The position numbers and the translations under genes were made by a program. A DNA stretch of 64,000 bases, from positions 930,001 to 994,000 of the forward strand of contig BSBM01001447.1 of NCBI GenBank assembly GCA_027924585.1, read 5' to 3'. Position 1 is the first letter of the stretch. Each line of letters opens with the position of its first letter. The notes under the pieces are model-generated. The model was not told the DNA's origin, searched no databases, and worked only from the letters and a program-made list of their open reading frames with translations. Of this stretch, positions 35,295-48,540 are shown piece after piece. Origin of the DNA: Larix kaempferi (Eukaryota > Streptophyta > Pinopsida > Pinales > Pinaceae).

Positions 35295-38200
35295 GGATGT
35301 CCCATTTGTAGACAAGCATCCACACCAACATTCGTTACGTTTCGGGCTATTTTCTCCCCCTTTAAGCCCATGTGTAGCGAAAACGTACGTCGAGTTACGA
35401 CTTTCACCAACTTCTCGGAATTGAAAATTGAGCATAGATTTGGATGTCCCATTTGTAGACATTCGCGCACAACAACTTTCGTCACATTACAAGCTAATTT
35501 AAACACCCTTTAAGCTCAAGTCTAGAGGAAACGCATGGTGGCATTTCGACTTTGACCAACTTCTCGGAATTGAAATATGAGAATAGATTTGGATGTCCCG
35601 TTGGTAGACAAGTGCGCACGCCAACTTTCGTGACGTTGCGAGCTATTTTCCCACCCTTTAAGCCCAAGTCTAGCGAAAATGCACGATCGAGTTTCAACTT
35701 TGACCAACTTCTCGGAATTGAAATTTGAGAATAGTCTTGGATGCCCCATTCGTAGACAAGCGTCCACACCAACTTCGTGACGTTCCGAGCTATTTTCTCC
35801 CCCTTTAAGCCCAAGTCTAGCGAAAACGCATGGTCGAGTTTCGAATTTGACCAACTTCTCGGAACTGAAATATGAGAATAGATTTGGATGTCCCGTTGGT
35901 TAACAAGTGCGCACGCCAACTTTCGTGACGTTCCGAGCTATTTTCCCACCCTTCAAGCCCAAGTCTAGCGAAAACGCACGGTCGAGTTTCGAATTTGACC
36001 AACTTCTCGGAATTTAAAAGTGAGCATAGATTTGGATGTCCCGTTGGTAGACAAATGCGCACAGCCAACTTTCGTGATGTTCCGAGCTATTTTCTCACGC
36101 TTTAAGCCTAAGTCTAGCAAAAATGCACGGTCGATTTCAACTTTGACCAACTTCTCGGAATTTAAATTTCATAATGGATTTGGTTGTCCCGTTGGTAGAT
36201 AAGTGCACACGCTAGCTTTCGTGATGTGCCGAGCTATTTTCTTCCCCTTTAAGCCCAAATCTAGAGAAAACCCACGATCGTGTTTTGGCTTTGACCTACT
36301 TCTCGGAAATGAAAATTGAGAATAGATTTGGATGTCCCATTTGTAGACATGCACGCACAACAACTTTCGTGACGTTACGAGCTAATTTCACACCCTTTAA
36401 GCTCAAGTCTAGCAAAAACGAATGGTGGCGTTTTGAATTTGACCAACTTTTGGGAGTTGAAATTTGAAAATAGATTTGGATGTCCCGTTGGTAGACAAGT
36501 GCACATGCCAACTTTCGTGACGTTCCGAGCTAATTTCTTCGCCTTTAAGCCCAACTCTAGCAAAAACGCACGGTCGAGTTTCGAATTTGACCAACTTCTC
36601 CGAATTGAAAATTGAGCATAGATTTGGATGTCCCGTTGGTAGACAAATGCGCATGCCACCTTTCGTGACATTCCGAGCTATTTTCTCACCCTTTAAGCCC
36701 AATTCTAGCGAAAATGCACGGTCGATTTTCAACTTTGACCAACTTCTCGGAATTTAAATTTGAGAATGGATTTGGATGTCACATCGGTAGACGAGCATCC
36801 ACGCCAACTTTCGTAACGTTCCAAGCTATTTTCACACCCTTTAAGCCCAAGTATAGCGAAAACGCACGATCGAGTTTCAACTTTGACTAACTTCTCGGAA
36901 TTGAAATTCGAGAATAGTTTTGGATGTCCCATTGGTAGACAAGCGTCCACGCCAACTCTCGTGACGTTCCGAGCTATTTTCACACCCTTTAAGCCCAAGT
37001 CTAACGAAAATGCACGATCGAGTTTGAACTTTGACTAACTTCTCGGAATTGAAATTTGAGAATAGTTTTGGATGTCCCATTGGTAGACAAGTGTCCACAC
37101 CAAGTTTCGTGACGTCTCAAGCTATTTTCTCTGCCTTTAACCCCAAGTCTAACGAAAACGCACGGTCGAGTTTCGAAATTTGACCAACTTCTCAGAATTG
37201 AAAATTGAGCATAGATTTGGATGTCCCGTTGGTAGACAAATACGCACGCCAACTTTCATGACGTTTTGAGCTATTTTCTCACCCTTTAAGCCTAAGTCTA
37301 GCGAAAACGTACGGTCGAGTTTCGAATTTGACCGACTTCTCGGAATTAAAAATTGAGCATAGATTTGGATGTCCCGTTGGTAGACAAATGTGCATGCCAA
37401 CTTTTGTGACGTTCTGAGCTATTTTCTCACCCTTTAAGCCTAAGTCTAGCGAAAATGCACGATCGATTTTCAACTTTGACCAACTTCTCACAATTTAAAT
37501 TTGAGAATAGATTTTGATGTCACATTTGTAGACATGCGTGCACTACAAATTTTGTGATTTTACGAACTAATTTCACACACTTTAATCCCAAGTCTAGAGA
37601 AAACGCATGGTGGCATTGCGACTTTGACCAATTTCTTGGAATTGAAATTTGAGAATAGTTTTGGATGTCCCATTGGTAGACAAGCATGCACACCAACTTT
37701 CGTGACGCTCCGAGCTATTTTCTCACCCTTTAAGCCTAAGACTAGCGAAAACGCACGGTCGAGTTTCGAATTTGACCAACTTCTCGGAATTAAAAATTGA
37801 GCATAGATTTGGATGTCCCGTTGGTAGACAAATGCGCATGCCAACTTTCATGACGTTCCGATCTATTTTCTCCCCCTTTAAGCCTAAGTATAGCGAAAAC
37901 GCACGATCGAGTTTCAACTTTGACCAACTTCTCGGAGTTGAAATTTGAGAATACTTTTGGATGTTCCATTGGTAGACAAGCGTCCACATCAACTTTCGTG
38001 ACATTCCAATCTATTTTCTCCCCCTTTAAGCCCAAGTCTAGCGAAAACGCACGGTCGAGATTCCAATTTGACCAACTTCTCGAATTTTAAAATTGAGCAT
38101 AGATTTGGATGTCCCGTTGGTAGACAAATGCGCACGCCAACTTTCGTGACGTTCCGAGCTATTTTCTCACCCTTTAAGCCTAAGTCTAGCGAAAACACAC

Positions 38201-39439
38201 CATCGAGTTTTGAATTTGACCAACTTCTCGGAAATAAAAATTGAGCATAGATTTGGATGTCCCGTTGGTAGACAAATGCGCACACCAAATTTCGTGAAAT
38301 TCCGAGCTATTTTCTCACCCTTTAAGCACAAGTCTAGCGAAAATGCACGGTCGAGTTTCAACTTTGACAAACTTCTCGGAATTGAAATTTGAGAATAGTT
38401 TTGGATGTCCCATTGGTAGACAAGCGTCCACACCAACTTTCGTGACGTTCCGAGCTATTTTCTCCCCCTTTAAGCCCAACTCTAGCGAAAACGCACGGTC
38501 GAGTTTCGAATTTGACCAACTTTTTTCGGAATTGAAAATTCAGCATAGATTTGGATGTCCCGTTGGTAGACAAATGCGCACGCTAAATTTCGTGACGTTC
38601 AGAGCTAATTTCTCACCCTTTAAGCCTAAGTCTAGAGAAAACGCAAGGTCGAGTTTCGAATTTGACCAACTTCTCGGAATTAAAATTGAGCATAGATTTG
38701 GATGTCCCATTGGTAGACAAATGCGCATGCCAACTTTCGTGACATTCCGAACTATTTTCTCACCCTTTAAGCCCAAGTCTAGCGAAAATGCACGGTCGAT
38801 TTTCAACTTTGACCAACTTCTCAGAATATAAATTTGAGAATAGATTTGGATGTCACATTGGTAGACGAGCGTCCATGCCAACTTTCGTGACGTTCCGAGC
38901 TATTTTCACGCCCTATAAGCCCAAGTCTAAGGAAAACGCACGATCGAGTTTCAACTTTGACCAACTTCTCGGAATTGAAATTTGAGAAGAGTTTTGGATG
39001 TCCCATTGGTAGACAAGCGTCCACACCAACTTTCATGACGTTCCGAGCTATTTTCTCCCCCTTTAAGCCCAGGTCTAGTGAAAACGCACGGTCGAGTTTC
39101 AAATTTGACCAACTTCTCAGAATTTTAAATTGAGCATAGATTTGGATGTCCCGTTGGTAGACAAACGCCCACGCCAACTTTCGTCATGTTCCGAGCTATT
39201 TTCACACCCTTTAAGCCCAAGTCTAGCGAAAACGCACGATCGAGTTTCAAATTTGACTAACTTCTCGGAATTGAAATTTGAGAATAGTTTTGGATGTCCC
39301 ATTGGTAGACAAGCGTCCACACCAAGTTTCGTGACGTCCCGAGCTATTTTCTCCGCCTTTAAGCCCAAGTCTAGCGAAAACGCATGGTCGAGTTTCGAAT
39401 TTGACCAACTTCTCGGAATTGAAAATTGAGCATAGATTT

Positions 39440-39542
39440 GGATGTCCCGTTGGTAGACAAATGCGCACACCAACTTTCATGACGTTCCGAGCTATTTTCA
39501 ACTTTGACCAACTTCTCGGAATTTAAATTTGTGAATAGATTT
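39440..39542 (+). repeat. 103-bp truncated monomer, A' first
   Basis: Same ATTTTC junction as at 10,061, giving a 45-bp loss. Confidence 0.9.
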
Positions 39543-39838
39543 GGATGTCAGATTGGTAGACGAGCGTCCACGTCAACTTTCGTAACGTTCCGAGCTCTTT
39601 TCACACCCTTTAAGCCCAAGTCTAACGAAAACGCATGATCTAGTTTCAACTTTGACTAACTTCTCGGAATTGAAATTTGAGAATAGTTTTGGATGTCGCA
39701 TTGGTAGACAAACGTCCACACCAACTTTCGTGACGTTCCGAGCTATTTTCTCTCCCTTTAAGCCCAAGTCTAGTGAAAACGCATGGTCGAGTTTCGAATT
39801 TGACCAACTTCTCGGAATTGAAAATTGAGCATAGATTT

Positions 39839-39941
39839 GGATGTCCTGTTGGTAGACAAATGCGCACGCCAACTTTCGTGACGTTCCGAGCTATTTTCAA
39901 CTTTGACCAACTTCTCGGAATTTAAATTTGCGAATAGATTT
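39839..39941 (+). repeat. 103-bp truncated monomer, A' second
   Basis: Same junction. It is the last landmark before the 18-kb duplication breakpoint. Confidence 0.9.
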
Positions 39942-39982
39942 GGATGTCAGATTGGTAGACGAGCGTCCACGGCAACTTTCGT

Positions 39983-40001
39983 AACGTTCCGAGCTATTTT
40001 C
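39983..40001. other. Breakpoint of the 18-kb tandem duplication
   Basis: Left of this point the text follows A/A'' (CGTCCACGGCAACTTTCGTA). Right of it the text follows D (CTCCCACTTTAATCCCAAG, matching 21,987 onward). In A'' the same left text continues as CCCACCCTTTAAGCCCAAG. The switch falls within the conserved core ACGTTCCGAGCTATTTTC, which is common to both parents, so the exact base cannot be fixed. Confidence 0.85.
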
Positions 40002-41569
40002 TCCCACTTTAATCCCAAGTCTAGTGAAAACGCACGGTCGAGTTTCGAATTTCACCAACTTCTCGGAATTGAAAATTGAGCATAGAGTTGGATGTGCCGT
40101 TGGTAGAAAAATGCGGACACCAACTTTTGTGACGTTCCGAGCTATTTTCTCACCCTTTAAGCCTAAGTCTAGCGAAAACGCACGGTCGAGTTTCGAATTT
40201 GACCAACTTCTCGGAATTAAAAATTGAGCATAGATTTGGATGTCCCGTTGGTAGACAAATGCGCACGCCAACTTTAGTCACGTTCCGAGCTATTCTCTCA
40301 CCCTTTAAGCCTAAGTCTAGCGAAAACGCACGGTCGAGTTTCGAATTTGACCAACTTCTCGGAATTAAAAATTGAGCATAGATTTGGATGTCCCGTTGGT
40401 AGACAAATGCGCACGCCAACTTTCATGACATTCCGAGCTATTTTCTCACCCTTTAAGCCCAAGTCCAGCGAAAATGCACGGTCGATTTTCAACTTTGACC
40501 AACTTCACGGAATATAAATTTGAGAATAGATTTGAATGTCCCATTGGTAGGCAAGCGTCCACACGAACGTTTGTGACGTTCCGAGCTATTTTCTCCCTCC
40601 TTAAGCCCAAGTCTAGTGAAAACGCACGGTCGAGTTTAATATTTGACCAACTTCTCAGAATAAAAAATTGAGCATAGATTTGGCTGTCCCGTTGGTAGAC
40701 AAATGCGCACGCCAACTTTCGTGACTTTCTGACCTATTTGCTCACCCTTTAATCCTAAGTCTAGCGAAAATGCACGGTCGATTTTCAACTTTGACCAACT
40801 TCTCGGAATATAAATTTGAGAATAGATTTGGATGTCGCATTGGTAGGCGAGGGTCTACGCCAACTTTCGTGAAGTTCTGAGCTATTTGCTCACCCTTTAA
40901 TCCTAAGTCTAGCGAAAATGCACGGTCGATTTTCAACTTTGACCAACTTCTCGGAATATAAATTTGAGAATAGATTTGGATGTCGCATTGGTAGACGAGC
41001 ATCCACGCCAACTTTCGTGACGTTCCGAGCTATTTTCACACCCTTTAATCCTAAGTCTAGCGAAAATGCACGGTCGATTTTCAACTTTGACCAACTTCTC
41101 GGAATATAAATTTGAGAATAGATTTGGATGTCGCATTGGTAGGCGAGGGTCCACGCCAACTTTCGTGAAGTTCTGAGCTATTTTCACACCCTTTAAGCCC
41201 AAGTCTAGCGAAAATGCATGATCGAGTTTCAACTTTGACCAACTTCTCGGAATTGAATTTTGAGAATAGTTTTGGATGTCCCATTGGTAGACAAGCATCC
41301 ACACCAACTTTCATGACGTTCCGAGCTATTTTCTCCCCCTTTAAGCCCAAGTCTAGCGAAAATGCACGGTCGAGTTTCCAATTTGACCAACTTCTCGGAA
41401 TAGAAAATTGAGCATAGATTTGGATGTCATGTTGGTAGACAAATGCGCACGCCAACGTTCGTGACGTTCTGAGCTATTTTCTCACCCTTTAAGCCTAAGT
41501 CTAGCGAAAACACATGGTCGAGTTTCGAATTTGACCAACTTCTCGGAATTAAAAATTGAGCATAGATTT

Positions 41570-41632
41570 GGATGTCCCGTTGGTAGAAAAATGCGCACGC
41601 CAACTTTCGTCACATTACGAGCTAATGGATTT
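41570..41632 (+). repeat. 63-bp truncated monomer
   Basis: Class junction; partner of 23,260 at 18,310 bp. Confidence 0.9.
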
Positions 41633-42520
41633 CGATGTCACATTCGTAGACGAGCGTCCATGCCAACTTTCGTGACATTCTGAGCTATTTTCACACCCTT
41701 TAGGCCCAAGTCTAGCGAAAACGCACGATCGAGTTTCAACTTTGACTAACTTCTCGGAATTGAAATTTGAGAATAGTTTTGGATGTCCCATTGGTAGACA
41801 AGCGTCCACACCAACTTTCGTGACGTTCTGAGCTATTTTCTCCCCCTTTAAGCCCAAGTCTAGTGAAAACGCACGGTCAAGTTTCGAATTTGACCAACTT
41901 CTCGGAATTAAAAATTGAGCATAGATTTGGATGTCCCGTTGGTACACAAATGCGCACGCCAACTTTCGTGACGTTCCGAGCTATTTTCTCACCCTTTAAG
42001 CCTAAGTGTAGCGAAAATGCACGGTCCATTTTCAACTTTGACCAACTTCTCGGAATTTAAATTTGCGAATGGATTTGGATGTCACATTGGTAGACGAGCG
42101 TCCACGCCAACTTTCGTGACGTTCCGAGCTATTTTCTCCCCCTTTAAGCCCAAGTCTAGTGAAAACGCACGGTCGAGTTTCGAATTTGACCAACTTCTCA
42201 GAATTGAAAATTGAGCATTGATTTGGATGTCCCGTTGGTAGACAAATGCGCACGCCATTTTTCGTGACGTTCCGAGCTATTTTCACACCCTTTAAGCCCA
42301 AGTCTAGCGAAAGCGCACGATCGAGTTTCAACTTTGTCCAACTTCTCGGAATCGAAATTCGAGAATAGTTTTGGATGTCCCATTGGTAGACAAGCGTCCA
42401 CACGAACTTTCGTGACGTTCCGAGCTATTTTCTCCCCCTTTAAGCCCAAGTCTAGCGAAAACGCACGGTCGAGTTTCGAATTTGATTAACTTCTCGGAAT
42501 TGAAAATTGAGAATAGTTTT

Positions 42521-42659
42521 GCATGTCCCATTGGTAGACAAGCGTCCACACCAACGTTCCTAGCGATTTTCTTCCCGTGTAAGCCCAAGTCAAGCGAAAA
42601 CGCACGATCGAGTTTCAACTTTGACCAACTTCTCGGAATCGAAATTCGAGAATAGTTGT
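42521..42659 (+). repeat. 139-bp monomer with 9-bp core deletion
   Basis: Lacks TTTCGTGAC from the otherwise near-invariant core. The partner at 24,063-24,210 keeps it and is 148 bp. Both carry the rare CCTAGCGATTTTCTTCCCGT. Confidence 0.9.
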
Positions 42660-44879
42660 GGATGTCCCATTGGTAGACAAGCGTCCACACCAACTTTCGT
42701 GACGTTCCGAGCTATTTTCTCCCCCTTTAAGCCCAAGTCTAGTGAAAACGCACGGTCGAGTTTCGAATTTGACCAACTTCTCGGAATTAAAAATTGAGCA
42801 TAGATTTGGATGTCCCGTTGGTAGACAAATGCACACGCCAACTTTCAGGACGTTCCGAGCTATTTTCTCACCCTTTAAGCCCAAGTCTAGCGAAAGCGCA
42901 CGATCGAGTTTCAACTTTGTCCAACTTCTCGGAATCGAAATTGAAGAATAGTTTTGGATGTCCCATTGGTAGACAAGCGTCCACACCAACTTTCGTGATG
43001 TTCCGAGCTATTTTCTCCCCCTTTAAGCCCAAGGCTAGTGAAAACGCACGGTCGAGTTTCAAATTTGACCAACTTCTCAGAATTAAAAATTGAGCATAGA
43101 TTTGGATGTCCCGTTGGTAGACAAATGCGCACGCCAACTTTCGTGACGTTCCGAGCTATTTTCTCACCCTTTAAGCCTAAGTGTAGCGAAAATGCACGGT
43201 CCATTTTCAACTTTGACCAACTTCTAGGAATTTAAATTTGCGAATGGATTTGGATGTCACATTGGTAAACGAGCGTCCACGCCAACTTTCGTGACGTTCC
43301 GAGCTATTTTCGCACCCTTTAAGCCCAAGTCTAGCGAAAACGCACGATCGAGTTTCAACTTTGACTAACTTCTCGGAATTGAAATTTGAGAATAGTTTTG
43401 GATGTCCCATTGGTACACAAGCGTCCACGCCAACTTTCGTAACGTTCCGAGTTATTTTCACACCCTTTAAGCCCAAGTCTAGCGAAAACGCACGATCGTG
43501 TTTCAACTTTGATTAACTTCTCGGAATTGAAATTTCAGAATAGTTTTGGATGTCGCATTGGTAGACAAGCGTCCACACCAACTTTCGTGACGTTCCGAGC
43601 TATTTTCTCCCCCTTTAAGCCCAAGTCTAGTGAAAACGCACGGTCGAGTTTCGAATTTGACCAACTTCTCGGAATTGAAAATTGAGCATAGATTTGGATG
43701 TCCCGTTGGTAGACAAATGCGCACGCCAACTTTCGTGACGTTCCGAGCTATTTTCACACCCTTTAAGCCCAAGTCAAGCGAAAACGCACGATCGAGTTTC
43801 AACTTTGACCAACTTCTCGGAATCGAAATTCAAGAATAGTTTTGGATGTTCCATTGGTAGACAAGCGTCCACACCAACTTTCGTGACGTTCCGAGCTATT
43901 TTCTCCCCCTATAAGCCCAAGTCTAATGAAAACGCACGGTCGAGTTTCGAATTTGACCAACTTCTCGGAATTAAAAATTGAGCATAGATTTGGATGTCCC
44001 GTTGGTAGACAAATGCGCACGCCAACTTTCATGACGTTCCGAGCTATTTTCTCACCCTTTAAGCCCAAGTCTAGCGAAAGCGCACGATCGAGTTTCAGCT
44101 TTGACCAACTTCTCGGAATCGAAATTTGAGAATAGTTTGGGATGTCCCATTGGTACACGACCGTCCACGCCAACTTTCGTGACTTTCCGACCTATTTTCT
44201 CACCCTTTAATCCTAAGTCTAGCGAAAATGCACGGTCGATTTTCAACTTTGACCAACTTCTCGGAATATAAATTTGAGAATAGATTTGGATGTCGTATTG
44301 GTAGGCGAGGGTCCACGCCAACTTTCGTGAAGTTCCGAGCTATTTTCACACCCTTTAAGCCCAAGTCTAGCGAAAATGCACGATCGAGTTTCAACTTTGA
44401 CCAACTTCTCGAAATTTAAATTTGAGAATAGTTTTGGATGTCGCATTGGTAGGCGAGGATCCAGGCCAACTTTCGTGAAGTTCTGAGCTATTTTCACACC
44501 GTTTAAGCCCAAGTCTAGCGAAAATGCATGATCGAGTTTCAACTTTGACCAACTTCTCGGAATTGAAATTTGAGAATAGTTTTGGATGTCCCATTGGTAG
44601 ACAAGCATCCACACCAACTTTCATGACGTTCCGAGCTATTTTCTCCCCCTTTAAGCCCAAGTCTAGCGAAAACGCACGGTCGACTTTCCAATTTGACCAA
44701 CTTCTCGGAATAGAAAATTGAGCATAGATTTGGATGTCATGTTGGTAGACAAATGCGCACGCCAACGTTCGTGACGTTCTGAGCTATTTTCTCACCCTTT
44801 AAGCCTAAGTCTATCGAAAACACACGGTCGAGTTTCGAATTTGACCAACTTCTCGGAATTAAAAATTGAACATAGATTT

Positions 44880-44942
44880 GGATGTCCCATTGGCAGAAAA
44901 ATGCGCACGCCAACTTTCGTCACATTACAAGCTAATGGATTT
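44880..44942 (+). repeat. 63-bp truncated monomer
   Basis: Class junction (CATTACAAGCTAATGGATTT). It corresponds to both 26,738 and 29,263. Confidence 0.9.
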
Positions 44943-47900
44943 CGATGTCACATTAGTAGACGAGCGTCCACGCCAACTTTCGTGACATTCTGAGCTATTT
45001 TCTCACCCTTTAGGCCCAAGTCTAGCGAAAACGCACGATCGAGTTTCAACTTTGACTAACTTCTCGGAATTGAAATTTGAGAATAGTTTTGGATGTCCCA
45101 TTGGTAGACAAGCGTCCACACCAACTTTCGTGACGTTCGGAGCTATTTTCTCCCCCTTTAAGCCCAAGTCTAGTGAAAACGCACGGTCAAGTTTCGAATT
45201 TGACCAACTTCTCGGAATTAAAAATTGAGCATAGATTTGGATGTCCCGTTGGTAGACAAATGCGCACGCCAACTTTCGTGACGTTCCGAGCTATTTTCTC
45301 ACCCTTTAAGCCTAAGTGTAGCGAAAATGCATGGTCGAATTTCAACTTTGACCAACTTCTCGGAATTTAAATTTGCGAATGGATTTGGATGTCACATTGG
45401 TAGACGATTGTCCACGCCAACTTTCGTGACGTTCCGAGCTATTTTCGCACCCTTTAAGCCCAAGTCTAGCAAAAACGCACGATCGAGTTTCAACTTTGAC
45501 TAACTTCTCGGAATTGAAATTTGAGAATAGTTTTGGATGTCCCATTGGTACACGAGCGTCCACGCCAACTTTCGTAACGTTCAGAGTTCTTTTCACACCC
45601 TTTAAGCCCAAGTCTAGCGAAAACGCACGATCGAGTTTCAACTTTGATTAACTTCTCGGAATTGAAATTTCAGAATAGTCTTGGATGTCGCATTGGTAGA
45701 CAAGCGTCCACACCAACTTTCGTGACGTTCCGAGCTATTTTCTCCCCCTTTAAGCCCAAGTCTAGCGAAAACGCACGGTCGAGTTTCGAATTTGACCAAC
45801 TTCTCGGAATTGAAAATTGAGCATAGATTTGGATGTCCCATTCGTAGACAAATGCGCACGCCAACTTTAGTGACGTTCCGAGCTATTTTCACACCCTTTA
45901 AGCCCAAGTCTAGCGAAAATGCACGATCGAGTTTCAACTTTGTCCAACTTCTCGGAATCGAAATTCGAGAATATTTTTGGATGTCCCATTGTTAGAAAAG
46001 CGTCCAATCCAACTTTCGTGACGTTTCAAGCTATTTTCTCCCCCTTTAAGCCCAAGTCTAGCGAAAATTCACGGTCGATTTTCAACTTTCACCATCTTCT
46101 CTGAGTATAAATTAGAGAATAGATTTGGATGTAACATTGGTAGACGAGCGTCCACGCCAACTTTCGTGACGTTCCGAGCTATTTTCTCCCCCTTTAAGCC
46201 CAAGTCTAGCGAAAACGCACGGTCGAGTTTCGAATTTGACCAACTTGTCGGAATTAAAAATTGAGCACAAATTTGGATGTCCCGTTGGTAGACAAATGCG
46301 CACGCCAACTTTCGTGACGTTCCGAGCTATTTTCTCACCGTTTAAGCCTAAGTCTAGCGAAAACGCACGGTCAAGTTTCGAATTTGACCAACTTCTCGGA
46401 ATTAAAAATTGAGCATAGATTTGGATGTCCCGTTGGTAGAAAAATGCGCACGCCAACTTTCGTGACGTTCCGAGCTATTTTCACACCCTTTAAGCCCAAG
46501 TCTAGCGAAAGCGCACGATCGAGTTTCAACTTTGTCCAACTTTTCAGAATCGAAATTCGAGAATAGTTTTGGATGTCCCATTGGTAGACAAGCGTCCACA
46601 CCAACTTTCGTGACGTTCCGAGCTATTTTCTCCCCCTTTAAGCCCAAGCCTAGTGAATACGCAAGGTCGAGTTTTGAATTTGACCAACTTCTCAGAATTA
46701 AAAATTGAGCATAGATTTGGATGTCCCGTTGGTAGACAAATCCGCACGCCAACTTTCGTGACGTTCCGAGCTATTTTCACACCCTTTAAGCCCAAGTCTA
46801 GCGAAAGCGCACGATCGAGTTTCAACTTTGTCCAACTTCTCGGAATCGAAATTCGAGAATATTTTTGGATGTCCCATTGGTAGACAAGCGTCCACACCAA
46901 CTTTCGTGACGTTCCGAGCTATTTTCTATCCCTTTAAGCCCAATTCTAGCGAAAACGCACGGTCGAGTTTTGAATTTGATTAACTTCTCGAAATTGAAAA
47001 TTGAGAATAGTTTTTGATGTCCCATTGGTAGACAAGCGTCCACACCAACTTTCGTGACGTTCCGAGCTATTTTATCCCCGTTTAAAGCCCAAGTCAAGCG
47101 AAAACGCACGAACGAGTTTCAACTTTGACCAACTTCTCAGAATTGAAATTTGAGAATAGTTTTGGATGTCCCATTGGTAGACAAGCGTCCACACCAACTT
47201 TCGTGACGTTCCGAGCTATTTTCTCCCCGTTTAAGCCCAAGTCAAGCGAAAACGCACGATCGAGTTTCGAATTTGACCAACTTCTCAGAATTGAAAATTG
47301 AGCATAGATTTGGATGTCCCGTTGGTAGAAAAATGCTCACGCCAACTTTCGTGTCGTTCCGAGCTATTTTCACACCCTTTAAGCCCAAGTCTAGCGAAAG
47401 CGTACGATCGAGTTTCAACTTTGTCCAACTTCTCGGAATCGAAATTCGAGAATAGTTTTGGATGTCCTATTGCTAGACAAGAGTCCACACCAACTTTCGT
47501 GACGGTCCGAGCTATTTTCTCCCCCTTTAAGCCCAAGTCTAGCGAAAACGCGACGGTCGAGTTTCGAGTTTGACTAACTTCTCGGAATTGAAAATTGAGC
47601 ATAGATTTGGATGTCCCGTTGGTAGACAAATGTGCACGCCAACTTTCGTGACGTTCTGAGCTATTTTCACACCCTTTAAGCCCAAGTCTGGCGAAAACGC
47701 ACGATCGAGTTTCAACTTTGACCAACTTCTCAGAATTGAAATTTGAGAATAGTTTTGGATGTCCCATTGGTAGACAAGCGTCCACACCAACTTTCGTGAC
47801 GTTCTGAGCTATTTTCTCCCCGTTTAAGCCCAAGTCAAGCGAAAACGCACGATCGAGTTTCAACTTTGACCAACTTCTCGGAATCGAAATTCGAGAATAG

Positions 47901-48540
47901 TTTTGGATGTCCCATTGGTAGACAAGCGTCCACACCAACTTTCGTGATGTTTCGAGCTATTTTCTCCCCCTTTAAGCCCAAGTCTAGCGAAAACGCACGG
48001 TCGAGTTTCGAATTTGACCAACTTCTCGGAATTGAAAATTCAGCATAGATTTGGATGTCCCATTGGTAGATAAATGCTCACGCCAACTTTCGTGACGTTC
48101 CGAGCTATTTTCTCCCCCTTTAAGCCCAAGTCTAGCGAAACGCACGATCGAGTTTCAACTTTGACCAACTTCTCGGAATTTAAATTTGAGAATAGTTTTG
48201 GATGTCCCATTGGTAGACGAGCATCCACGCCAACTTTCGTGACGTTCCGAGCTATTTTCTCATTTTTTAAGCCCAAGTCTAGCAAAAACGCACGATCGAG
48301 TTTCGAATTTGACCAACTTATCAGAATTGAAAATTGAGCATAGATTTGGATGTCCCGTTGGTAGACAAATGCGCACGCCAACTTTCATGACGTTCTGAGC
48401 TATTTTCTCACCCTTTAAGCCTAGGTCTAGCGAAAACGCATGGTCGAGTTTCGAATTTGACCAACTTCTCGGAATTAAAAATTGAGCATAGATTTGGATT
48501 TCATGTTGGTAGACAAATGCGCACGCTAACTTTCGTGACG

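Larger units (their letters stand above)
21987..40000. repeat. 18-kb tandem segmental duplication, unit 1 (D-E-A')
   Basis: 18,014 bp long, equal to the initial offset between D and D'. The left edge is the point where CTCCCACTTTAATCCCAAG starts at 21,987. The same text starts at 40,001 immediately after A' sequence. The unit is followed head to tail by unit 2. Both edges lie in the shared core GTTCCGAGCTATTTTC, as expected for unequal exchange between out-of-register monomers. Confidence 0.85.
34170..40000. repeat. Block A' (copy 2)
   Basis: Matches A at +29,380 bp and A'' at 16,801 bp. It shares with A'' variants that A lacks: CATTCGTAGACAAGCG near 35.75 and 52.55 kb, CTCTGCCTTTAACCCC near 37.13 and 53.93 kb, CACACCAAATTTCGTGAAAT near 38.28 and 55.08 kb, and CGCCCTATAAGCCC near 38.91 and 55.71 kb. 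The right end is cut at the duplication junction after the second 103-bp monomer. Confidence 0.9.
40001..48540. repeat. Block D', copy 2
   Basis: Partner of 21,987-33,365 with the stepwise offsets listed there. It gained two monomers near 40.86-41.16 kb carrying TATTTGCTCACCCTTTAATC and GTAGACGAGCATCCACGCC. It has a private 9-bp deletion in the monomer 42,521-42,659 (CACACCAACGTTCCTAGCG). It contains only one copy of the 2.5-kb unit. Confidence 0.85.
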